A stretch of 64,000 nt of DNA from Ailurus styani (lineage: Eukaryota > Chordata > Mammalia > Carnivora > Ailuridae). The position numbers were made by a program, and so were the translations under genes. How positions within the stretch are numbered: the stretch's first letter is position 1; each line of letters opens with the position of its first letter. Under the pieces are notes generated by a model. It had not been told where the DNA came from. It saw only the letters and a program-made list of their open reading frames with translations, and did no database searches. Below are positions 1-8,830 of this stretch, piece by piece. The DNA lies in NCBI GenBank assembly GCA_002007465.1, contig LNAC01000350.1, positions 1,213,037-1,277,036 of the forward strand, written 5' to 3'.

Positions 1-170
1 AGAACACACATAACAAAGTAAGTGTTAATTGGTTGATGAAAATGTTATAACCAAAGACTCATAGGACCCTAACCCTGTTTTCCTCTAGAAGCAGTGGTTC
101 AGTATTTGTTAATTCAGTGTTTGTGGAGACTTTGTAGAATATAACTACCACAAATAATGAGAATCAACTG
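1..170 (-). mobile_element. Tigger-type DNA transposon end (MER46-like)
   Basis: The sequence ends in GAGAATCAACTG followed by TA (171-172), the terminal inverted repeat and TA target site typical of mariner/Tigger elements. The preceding block, with GGTTCAGTATTTG and a run near GTAGAATATAACTACC, matches my memory of the MER46-type non-autonomous Tigger consensus, read from its end inwards. The left part runs off the window. It is non-coding and clearly old. A diverged 70-bp piece of the same family recurs at 3520-3589. The family name is moderately sure; the transposon class is surer. Confidence 0.6.
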
Positions 171-240
171 TATATGATTTAAATTTGTTCATGGAAGTTC
201 ACAAAACTTCAGTAAACATTCACCTACAGACTTGAATCTA

Positions 241-264
241 TGTGTGTGTGTGTGTGTGTGTGTG
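241..264. repeat. (TG)n microsatellite
   Basis: Twelve uninterrupted TG dinucleotides. A simple repeat, likely polymorphic, with no associated gene. Confidence 0.95.
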
Positions 265-585
265 CTGATGGATGGAAGAGGAGGGTGGGAACAAGGCAGA
301 GTTTAAGATTTTGGCAGGTGGCAAAACTAAGGTAAAGGAACAGGCTTAAGAAAAAAGTCAGAGAATTGAAGGGAGCAGAAATTCTGAGCTGGAGATTGAC
401 CACGTAAGGCTTCCAGAAGTTCACTGATATTTTGAAGAGCCTATGGTCTTTGGGAAGATGTTTAATGGGAATTTGAAAATATTTGTCCTTAGATGTTAAT
501 TAGCTGACATAACATTAGCTGGAATAACAGTGATCTTATTCCCTGTGACTGAGCTCTTAACCACTGTGAAACTGATTCAAGTTTT

Positions 586-857
586 AAGATAGATTCACCC
601 TGCAAACGTAGCACAGGCATTGATTATGCCAAGAAACATTTTAATCTGGATTACTATAATTTGGTTGTAGCATTTTTGCATTATCATGACTTGTACCATG
701 CTTCTTGTATATAGGCCTGNAAAAAGATAGATTCACCCTGCAAACGTAGCACAGGCATTGATTATGCCAAGAAACATTTTAATCTGGATTACTATAATTT
801 GGTTGTAGCATTTTTGCATTATCATGACTTGTACCATGCTTCTTGTATATAGGCCTG
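586..857. repeat. 134-bp direct duplication around a single N
   Basis: Positions 586-719 recur at 724-857 with no difference that I can see, separated by one N (720) and three A's. A perfect repeat meeting at a single N is the expected product of an assembler failing to merge two overlapping contig ends. The true locus very probably has one copy. The sequence itself is non-coding. Confidence 0.9.
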
Positions 858-869
858 ATTCTTTATTTA

Positions 870-965
870 AACCATAAATAACTTGAGGCAAGAACCTTGA
901 CAATTTGTATTTTTATTTCCATCACCTAGTCCACTGGTGAACATAAAGAAGGAACTCAATTAAAT
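870..965 (+). mobile_element. Possible L2/MIR 3' end fragment
   Basis: A weak match to the shared L2/MIR tail (a 'gaggcaagaacc ... cacctagt ... aataaatgaa' style of layout). It is short and decayed, and the call rests on pattern memory only. Confidence 0.35.
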
Positions 966-1349
966 GAAACCTTGTGATTTTTTATTTTTTGCATCAAATT
1001 TTTTTTAAAATTTTTTTCTTTTCTTTATTTAATTTTTTTATTTTTTCAGTGATCCAAGACTCATTATTTATGCACCACACCCTGTGCTGCATGCAATATG
1101 TGCCCTCCTTAATACCCGCCACCAGGCTCACCCATCCCTTCCTCCCCCCTCCCTTCCATGACCCTCAGCTTGTTTCTCAGAGTCCACAGTCTCTCATGGA
1201 TCATCTCCCCTTCTGATTTATCCCAATTCACTTTTCCTTTCCTTCCCCTAGAGTCCTCCATTTTATTCCTTATGTTCCACAAGTAAGTGAAACCATATAT
1301 CTTCTTTATCCATTCATCTGTTGAAGAGCATCTCGGCTCTTTCCACAGT

Positions 1350-1611
1350 TTGGCGATTGTGGACATTGCTGCTATGAACATTGGGGTACATATGGCCCTT
1401 CTTTTCACTACATCTGTATCTTTGGGATAAATTCCCAGTAGTGCAATTTCAGGGTCATAGAGTAGCTCTACTTTTAATTTTTGGCGATTGTGGACATTGC
1501 TGCTATGAACATTGGGGTACATATGGCCCTTCTTTTCACTACATCTGTATCTTTGGGATAAATTCCCAGTAGTGCAATTTCAGGGTCATAGAGTAGCTCT
1601 ACTTTTAATTT
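1350..1611. repeat. 131-bp tandem duplication inside the L1
   Basis: The segment beginning TTGGCGATTGTGG at about 1350 ends at 1480 and is repeated from 1481 to 1611 without visible differences. It encodes part of the L1 ORF2 C-terminus on the minus strand. Normal L1 copies have one such unit. Just upstream (about 1296) the L1 lacks a segment of similar length, judged against the homologous region of the second L1 at 55490-55620. Confidence 0.9.
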
Positions 1612-1641
1612 TTTAAGGAATCTCCACACTGTTTTCCAAAG

Positions 1642-1980
1642 TGACTGTACTAACATGCATTCCCAACAACAGTGAAAGAGGGTTCCCCTTCCTCCACATC
1701 CTCTCCAGCAATTGTTTTTTCCTGTCCTATTGATTTTGGCCATTCTAACTGGTGTAAGATGGTATCTCAATGTGGTTTTGATTTGAGTTTCCCTGATGGC
1801 TCGTGATGATGAACATTTTGACTGTACTAACATGCATTCCCAACAACAGTGAAAGAGGGTTCCCCTTCCTCCACATCCTCTCCAGCAATTGTTTTTTCCT
1901 GTCCTATTGATTTTGGCCATTCTAACTGGTGTAAGATGGTATCTCAATGTGGTTTTGATTTGAGTTTCCCTGATGGCTCG
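1642..1980. repeat. 177-bp period duplication inside the L1
   Basis: Positions 1642-1803 recur at 1819-1980 (162 bp, no visible differences). The 15 bases between them (1804-1818) continue the normal L1 sequence after the first copy. After the second copy the sequence jumps to TATCTTCTCCCATTCC, skipping a segment of similar length that is present in the other L1 at about 55985-56180. Recent duplication or assembly replacement are both possible. Confidence 0.9.
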
Positions 1981-3034
1981 TATCTTCTCCCATTCCGTGG
2001 GTTGCCTCTTTGTTTTGTTGACTGTTTCCTTTGCTGTGCAGAAGCTTTTTATCTTAAGGAAGTCCCAGAAGTTCATTTTTGCTTTTGTTTCCTTTGCCTG
2101 TGGAGATGTATCTTGAAAGAAGTTGCTGTGGCCGATGTCAAAGAGGTTGCTGCCTATGTTCTCCTCTAGGATTTTGATAGATTCCTGCCATGTTGAGGTC
2201 TTTCATCCATTTAGAGTTTATCTTTGTGTATGGTGTGAGAAAATGGTCATTTCATTCTTCTATACATAACTGTCCAATTTTCCCAGCACCATTTATTGAA
2301 GAGACTGTCTTTTTTCCATTGGATATTTTTTCCTTCTTTGTCAAAGATTATTTGATCATAGAGTTGAGGGTCCATATCTGGACTCTCCACTCTGTTCCAT
2401 TGGTCTATGTATCTGTTTTTGTGCCATTACTGTGCTGTCTTGGTGTTCACAGCTTTGTAGTAAAGCTTGAACTCAGGCACCATGATGCCCCCAGCTTTTT
2501 TTTTCCTTTTTCAACATTTCCTTAGTGATTTGGGGTCTTATCTGGTTCCATACAAATTTTAGGATTGTTTGTTATGGCCCTTTGAAAAATGCTGGTGGAA
2601 TTTTGATTGGGTTGGCTTTGAAAGTATAGATTTCTCTGGGCAGTATAGACATTTTACCAATGTTTATTTTTCTGATCTGTGAGCATGGAATGTTTTTCCA
2701 ACTTTTTGTGTCTTCTTCAATTTCTTTCATAAGTGTTCTGTAGTTCCTTGGGTACAGGTCCTTTACCTCCTTGGTTAGGTTTATTCCAAGGTATCTTATG
2801 GTTCTTGGTGCTATAGTAAATGGAATCAATTCTCTAATTTCCCTTTCTATATTTTCAGTGCTAATGTATAAGAAAGTAACTGATTTCTGTGGATTGATTT
2901 TGTATCCTGCCACATTACTGAATTTCTGTATGAGTTCTAGTAGTTTGGGGGTGGAGTCTTTTGGGTTTTCCATATAAAGTATCATGTCATCTGCAAAGAG
3001 AGAGTAGACAAGATAAATAAGGTAAGAGTGATGG

Positions 3035-3420
3035 CTAGGGATAGATGTGGTGATGATCAGAGATGGCCTCTCTGATCATATGAGTGAATTGGAGGGGAAG
3101 CAATTTGGTGTACTGCAGAGCAAAGTAAAGGCCAGTATAACTAGAGTGTAGTGAGCAAGAGAGATAGTGTAGGAGTTTAATTCAAAGAAATAGGCAGGAG
3201 TTAGGATATTCTAGGCTATGAAAATGAATTTTGTTTTACTCTAATTGTAATAGGAAGGCATTGAGAGAAAGTGAAGGGATAGGACATAAAAACTCCAGTT
3301 CTGTTTTGCTCTAATTATAATAGGAAACCATTGAAGAAAGTGGAGATGGGATATAAAAACTCCATTTAGTTTGTTTCATGGAGAGAGGTATTGGAGGAGG
3401 TCACTAAGAGGACGTGACCA
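3035..3420 (-). mobile_element. L2 fragment (minus strand)
   Basis: Purine-rich sequence with the L2 antisense landmarks that I recall: 'aggccagtataactagagtgtagtgagcaag'-like wording near 3130-3155, then a block containing AATAGGAAGGCATTGAG. It is strongly diverged and non-coding, and includes a local duplication at 3228-3364. Confidence 0.6.
3228..3364. repeat. Diverged ~68-bp tandem duplication
   Basis: The block starting TTTTGTTTTACTCTAATTG (3228-3297) is followed directly by a related block starting TTCTGTTTTGCTCTAATTA (3298-3364); both end in ATAAAAACTCCA. Several substitutions and small gaps separate them, so this duplication is old, unlike the clean artefact-like copies elsewhere. Confidence 0.85.
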
Positions 3421-3833
3421 GTGCTTGACCTTTGAGCTGGACATGGGCGATGAGAGGCTTCCTGGAATGTACTTCTTTGGAATGTACTTTCTAGTCACCA
3501 TTTGGCCACTTGTCCTCACAGGACCCTAATCCTGTTCTCTCCTAGGAACAATGGTTCAGTATTTGCTAATTCAGTGTTTGCGAAGACTTATTCTTGGAAT
3601 GTACTTCCTGGCCACCATTCCCACAGCTGAAGCCATTTTTAAAACACATCCTTGAGAGAGCAATGTGCTATTGAGACTATCTAGATGGTATATGTGACTT
3701 AACCCAATTAAAGCTTCTATAAAAAGCTTTAAAAATTCTGGTAAGGGGTGCAGAGGTCTATTCATCCTGAGGCTAACCAAGACATACCTCCTAAATTCCC
3801 TTTGTTAAAAGCAAAATTCAACCAAGTAAACTT
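3365..3833 (+). other. Unclassified old repeat, possibly LTR-like
   Basis: Non-coding. It contains a TATA-box-like CTATAAAAAGC near 3718 with an LTR-like layout around it, and its flanking text resumes after the SINE at 4103. I could not assign a family. A Tigger-like 70-bp piece (3520-3589) is embedded in it, between two copies of a ~28-bp sequence. Confidence 0.3.
3520..3589 (-). mobile_element. Second piece of the MER46-like Tigger element
   Basis: Aligns without gaps to 63-132 at roughly 80-85% identity by eye (shared GGTTCAGTATTTG and AATTCAGTGTTTG). It lacks both transposon ends. It is bracketed by two similar ~28-bp sequences, 3475-3502 and 3592-3619. Confidence 0.75.
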
Positions 3834-4086
3834 TTTTTTAAAGATTTTATTTATTTATTTATTTATTTATTTATTTTATTTATTTATTTTTTTAAAGATT
3901 TTATTTATTTATTTGACATCGCACGCGAGAGAGATCACAAGTAGGCAGAGAGCCAGGCAGAGAGAGAGGAGGAAGCAGTTTCCTCACTGAGCAGGGAACC
4001 CAATGTGAGGCTCGATCCCAGGACCCTGAGATCATGACCCGAGCCAAAGGCAGAGGCTTTAACCCACTGAGCCACCCAGGCGCCGC
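3834..4086 (-). mobile_element. SINEC (tRNA-derived SINE), minus strand
   Basis: A complete young-type carnivore SINE read backwards: A-tail as T-run, GA-rich body, then CCACCCAGGCGCC. Target-site duplication TCAACCAAGTAAACTT is perfect at 3818-3833 and 4087-4102 (16 bp). Oddity: the tail AAAGATTTTATTTATTT occurs twice (about 3838 and 3894), giving a doubled 3' end and a longer element than usual. Confidence 0.96.
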
Positions 4087-4102
4087 TCAACCAAGTAAAC
4101 TT

Positions 4103-5034
4103 AAAGATCTAATTGACCTTTTCAATGATTCATGAATCTGGTAGCATCCCATCCACTAAGTAGAGAAATATTCTAAGGCGTTGGACTGACATGGAAAGTA
4201 TTTATGGGAGAAAAGTAGCCCAAGGAGGTTATAAGCAAAAGTAAAGAAAGGACTGTTTCAGAGAACAACTTTTTTTTGGGAAAAGGGAAAAAGCAGGACT
4301 TTTATTGCAGATTACCTCACTAATGCTGATTAAGAAATTTCCGATTGACTGTTAAAAATTCACATTCCTGGGAGAGGTTGAAACTGTGATTAACTGAACT
4401 TGGTTTGCCATCACAGGGGGGCAAATGACTCCATTTTCGGCCTGTTTCTTTTTCTTTCTTTTTGTCTTTCTGTTTTTTGGTGTTTGTTTGATTGTTGTTT
4501 ATTTTTTGGAGGGGGAGTAGGACAGTTTGTTTTTGTTTTGTTTTGTTTTGTTTTTAAGAAAGGCAGACTCCCACAGGCAGCACCTTGTTTGGCTGTGTCT
4601 AGAGTCTTGGAAGCTTGACTACCCTACGTTGTCCTACAAATGGATCTTGAGAGCTTGTTTGGAGATTCTAGCAGGGGAACACACCTTCTCCTATACCCTT
4701 GACAGAAGAATTGTCCTCTTCTGTTGGGGAAGGTCGTCCCCTTTGAGCACGAAGGGACACACATGGAGACATGATGGAGAAAGGTGACATCTGCCTAGCT
4801 ATCCAGATCAGCCTAACCAATACCTTGTGATCAATGGGATTACAGATGTTGCAACCAGATTGTCCTCACATCCTTGTTTCATTTTTGATAACCTATTTAT
4901 TAATGCTGCCACTGACCAGTCTGGAATGACCTGCTCTTTCTTGGGTCTCTCCTTGTCCTCCATGTATGGGGGCCAGTTTGTGAATCAACAAATGAACTAT
5001 GAGGATAAGATTGGTGAGAGAACTGAGAGAGATT
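4103..5034. other. No gene recognised
   Basis: The first ~300 bp may continue the LTR-like sequence interrupted by the SINE. 4440-4556 is T-rich. 4560-5034 has ordinary composition, with no frame, splice-flanked exon or repeat that I can identify. Confidence 0.5.
4525..4556. repeat. (GTTTT)n simple repeat
   Basis: Several GTTTT units with one longer T-run. Simple sequence. Confidence 0.9.
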
Positions 5035-5120
5035 AGTGGAAGTTATTGCAGATGCCCAGGAGACAGGTGATAGTGACTTGGACTAGGATCATAGCAATGG
5101 GAATGGTGAGAAGCAGTTGG

Positions 5121-5292
5121 ATATAATATATATATAATAAATATATATGTTTAATTACATATTAATAATATATAATACATTTAAACATGTATTATATACA
5201 TATTTATATATTTTAGCTATATATTATTTATACTTATAAATGTATAGATATATTTTTATATATAATATATTTACATATATAAATATTTATAT
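5121..5292. repeat. AT-rich low-complexity tract
   Basis: Almost entirely A and T with many short TATA palindromes. It probably grew from the tail of the adjoining SINE. Confidence 0.9.
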
Positions 5293-5486
5293 TTAATGAT
5301 TTATTTATTTCTTTAAGAGAGATAGATAGATAGGGGAGAGAGAGATAGAGAGGGGCAAAGAGTCCTAAGCAGACTCTTCCCTGAACTGGGAGCCCAACAT
5401 GGGTCTCCATCTCCTGACCCCAAGATCATGACCTAAGGTGAAACCAAGGGTTGGGTGCTTAAAGGACTGCACTACCCAGGTTTCCC
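5293..5486 (-). mobile_element. Old SINEC copy, minus strand
   Basis: Recognisable SINE order: T-rich tail, GA tract, GGGAGCCCAACATGGG, CCAAGATCATGACCT, and a decayed CTACCCAGG end. Many substitutions indicate an older subfamily. Confidence 0.85.
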
Positions 5487-5565
5487 TGTATATATATTTT
5501 AAAGGTAATACTAATAGAAGCTGTTGATGGATTGGGTCATGGGTTGAGAGACATTAGGGGTATAA

Positions 5566-6834
5566 TAAAGTATATCATTATGGAAAAGACATTTTTGTAG
5601 GTGCTGTCAGAATGTGCATACAGGAATCTAAGTCTTAGTGGCCTTGTGTCTGGGGAACTGGAGTCAGCCCTAAAGTCAGGCTCAGGACCTTGAATGAAAA
5701 GAGCACAATATAAACCACAATAGAAATCATTTCTCAGATTGTATGTTCCAAAAATACTTTTTTATTTCTGATTACCACATAGCATGTGGGCTGTGGGAGT
5801 GGGCAAAATTCTATTTGGGTCTACATGATTTTAATAGTTGTCTAATGTTTTGGTATCACTCAGATGTATATGAGACATGTAACTCTATAGATGGACAATC
5901 CACAGAAGTCTTCACCAAACTTGTTAGAAATGTATAACTCTGGCTAAAAGCCTTCTTCAAGTCATCATTGTTAGTCTGATCCCTCTTGTAAATTAACCTC
6001 CTTATTGGGTAATTAGCACTGCAGGATAGAATGTTTCCTTCAGCCTCAATAGTGTTCCCAAGCCTCCATAATATTAATGAACTTCAGGACTGAGGTCTCC
6101 CAGGGTGGAAAGACCCATAACTCTCTCAGTCCTGGGGAATGAAACCTTTCTCTGTCTCTCTGTCTGTCTGTCTCTCTCTTTTTAACGTCTCAAATGCTCA
6201 ATTGCCAAGAGATGTACTCTTCTTTAAATTCAAGCTGATAAAAGTTTCTCAATGGGTTCTTTTTCTTTTTTCAACTTCTTTTTTAAAATCTCCTTCTCAT
6301 TTCCCTTCTTTTCTTCTTTCTTCCCTTCCTCCTCTTTGTTCTTTTTCTAAATTATGCTCTCTGTTAATGTGCTAGATGGGCCCCAACTGTGAGGTATAGT
6401 ACATAAATTGATCATATATCCTGTTGGTCTCTTGTATTTTCCTAAGGAGCAAATCATATATTTCTCTTCTCACATGGGCTTACTGGCTCCAAGTGCATTC
6501 TGTATCTCTCAGGCTGAGACATGATTTTGAAACTGTTTAGCTTCCCTAGTAACTACACCTGGTCAATTGAGATTTTGAGGCCTCATTTGATGGGAGCAGA
6601 GGGAGTCACACTCAAGATAATGGCTCTAAAATGTAACTCCTGATTATCAGATACTAAACATCTTCAAGAGACAACACCACCTGTGTATTCTCCAATAAGC
6701 ACTCCCAGTCCTCCACGTGGCATTTTCCAAAGGATGCACCATGTTCTTCAGGACATGTGCTATAAGAAATAATTCCATAGTCTATGCCTTCAGAAAAGGT
6801 TGGGTTCAATGAGTTTCTTTACTATGTGAGTTAT
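5566..6834. other. No gene recognised; pyrimidine-rich tracts
   Basis: Single-copy-looking DNA. Simple pyrimidine stretches occur at 6150-6182 (TCTG/TC units) and 6255-6355 (C/T tract on the plus strand). No coding frame of note. Confidence 0.5.
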
Positions 6835-7033
6835 TTTCTTAAAGATTATTCATTTATTTGAGAGAGAGAAAGCAGGTGGCAGGCAGAGGGGGAGGAAGAG
6901 GTGAAAGAATTGCAAGCAGACTCTGTGCTGAGCATGGAGTCTGACATGGGGCTCAATCTCAGGACCCTGCGATCACCACCTGAGCCAAATCCAAGAGTCA
7001 TACATTTGACTGACTGAGCCACCAGGTGCCTCT
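6835..7033 (-). mobile_element. Old SINEC copy, minus strand
   Basis: T-rich tail with AAAGATTATTCATTTATTTG, a GA-rich body, CAATCTCAGGACCCTGCG and GACTGAGCCACCAGG. Substitutions and a lost base at the head show age. Confidence 0.88.
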
Positions 7034-8184
7034 TTTACTGTATGACTTATTAAGGCTTTTAATAGCCAAAACATTTCTTCATTGTTCAAGTTTTTAGAAT
7101 TCCCATATTATAAGGGAGATGACCATAAAACCCTTTTAAGAAATATCTCATGAGGAAAGGATTCTGTTCCCTGCTGTTCCACAATTATTTAGTCAACTAT
7201 GCCTTTTGGGAGAGCTAACTTTGAGAGCACTCAAAAGAGCAGTAGTGAGGACATGAAAGCAACTTAACCAATTGATCAATTGATCACTGTCTTCCCTCTG
7301 GATAAGCACCATGGGTTCAAAATGAAAGAGTCTTTCCCTAGAGGTACATTATATTACTTAAGTCAATTTTTGAAAGCAGTTTAAATAGAAGGGATTCCCC
7401 AAATGAAAAAAATTGACCTTGGGTGAGAACAAGGTTTATGTGCAGTTGGTAATTGCTCAAGCTCTGAGCTCTTACTGTGGCTCCTTTTTATTTTGGTGCT
7501 ATTATTCTTTTATAGCAGAAAAGTGGTTTAATTTTTTAAGCTTCTTTGTATCCCTAACAAATTTGCTATGAGTATAGTGAGGATTGTTCTCTATTTAGGA
7601 TATGTTAAGATTTAAACTGTAACATTGCAAGAGCCTGTCCAGAAGCAAAAATTTGATGTTTATTAAGTTCTTACTGACTATACCCTATAGGCCCTGGCTT
7701 ATTCTGGTCACTATTGTGTTATGCTACATAAGTTTTCATGCCTGAGGCCCAGTGGCTGATAAACTACAGGAATAAAGCTTAATATGTACTATGGCCATGT
7801 AAAGGAACTAAACAGAACTAATAATCTTATTGAATTTTCAAAAAGAATTCTTCTAGAATAAAGCCCTAGGCAAAGGGGAATATAATAATACAATTGACTT
7901 TACAATGATTGCTCACTCTACAGAGCAGTATCTTAGCCTATGACTTAGAGGTTCTATTGGATCTTGGAAGGTATCCTGGCTTCCTCTTAGTTGATATGCT
8001 TTCTCATCCAGGAACACTTAGACTCCTGTAGACAATCATAAGCTTTATTTGATTTTGTGCCAGCCATTGCAATGTTGTCTTGAGATAGTTGTATTCACTG
8101 CCAGTAACATCCAGTTAAAAGGCTGCTGTGTTCTAGAAATCTCTGAAAGGCGTAAGTTACCAGAAAAAGCATTTCTTTATATTT
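7034..8184. other. No gene recognised
   Basis: Ordinary AT-rich DNA. One perfect 14-bp palindrome, TGATCAATTGATCA (7273-7286). No repeat family assigned. Confidence 0.5.
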
Positions 8185-8260
8185 TGAAGTTATCCAACAA
8201 ATATTAAGTGTCTTTCTCTGCAGGCACTGTTCTAGGTGCTTGAAATCCAGAAAAAAATGG
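8185..8260 (-). mobile_element. Short L2/MIR-type fragment
   Basis: CAACAAATATTAAGTG followed by GGCACTGTTCTAGGTGCTTG is the familiar antisense text of the L2 3' end. Short and diverged. Confidence 0.6.
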
Positions 8261-8473
8261 TATCCCTCAAGGCCATTTTCTGATTCATAATGCTACTGCA
8301 CACAGAAACTTATTCTATAGACTGGGTTTTTTTTTTTTTAGAGAGTCATTAGAGCAAACACTAACTTCAAAAAGGCAGAGAGACAAGGGAAATATCCTGG
8401 CTTAAATTCAGTTGTATCAGGTTCTGTGCTACACAATAGTTACTTTCTTTGCTTGGTTTTGTGCTTGGATGTG

Positions 8474-8513
8474 GCTTCTCTCTACAACAAATGTTATTTT
8501 GTTGTAGAGAAGC
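8474..8513. repeat. Imperfect inverted repeat (hairpin)
   Basis: Left arm GCTTCTCTCTACAACAA (8474-8490) pairs with right arm TTGTTGTAGAGAAGC (8499-8513) over 15 base pairs with a 2-base bulge and an 8-base loop. No repeat family or RNA gene recognised around it. Confidence 0.85.
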
Positions 8514-8830
8514 ATATTTAATCACTAACTATGAGAAAATATGATAGCCACATTTTGGGGTGATTTAGCCCATATCCATTCTTCTTTTGAATTATATGAC
8601 TCTAACCTACTGATCATAGTTTACTGATCCAGAAGACACTTGACCCATGGAGCTGTGTCAAAGTGATGGTAGAGCTCTAGAAGCTAGAATATAAGTTCAT
8701 GAAATCTTTCTATCATAGTGCCTGGACCTACCTGTTGCCTTTTTACCATGAATCTTAGTTATTCAGTTCTTCCTTTGAGTGTAATATTATTACAATGTTA
8801 TATTATTAACATTATATATTGAATATATAT

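Larger units (their letters stand above)
985..2998 (-). mobile_element. 5'-truncated L1 (ORF2 C-terminus and 3' UTR)
   Basis: An L1 retrotransposon on the minus strand. Its A-tail appears as the T-rich stretch 996-1046, followed by the carnivore L1 3' UTR. The minus-strand frames encode the C-terminal part of ORF2: the piece from 2985 begins just after the FADD reverse-transcriptase motif (about 2984-3000), so truncation occurred close to the catalytic site. Downstream lies the ORF2 cysteine motif, readable as [19 protein letters not shown], with C-x3-C-x7-H-x4-C spacing. Frames are broken and the copy cannot be mobile. Two internal direct duplications (1350-1611 and 1642-1980) are described separately; the cysteine motif therefore appears twice. 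Roughly 2 kb remains of a normal length near 6 kb. Confidence 0.93.
5035..5565 (-). mobile_element. L2 fragment interrupted by AT-rich DNA and a SINE
   Basis: 5035-5120 (TGACTTGGACTAGGATCATAG, GGTGAGAAGCAGTTGGAT) and 5505-5565 (GATGGATTGGGTCATGGGTTG) are consecutive parts of the L2 antisense text as I recall it. Between them lie an AT-rich expansion and an old SINEC. Family recognition is from memory. Confidence 0.55.

Noticed and set aside
1474..2076. 200-codon minus-strand frame, the longest in the window
   Set aside because: L1 ORF2 C-terminus, lengthened by the internal duplications.
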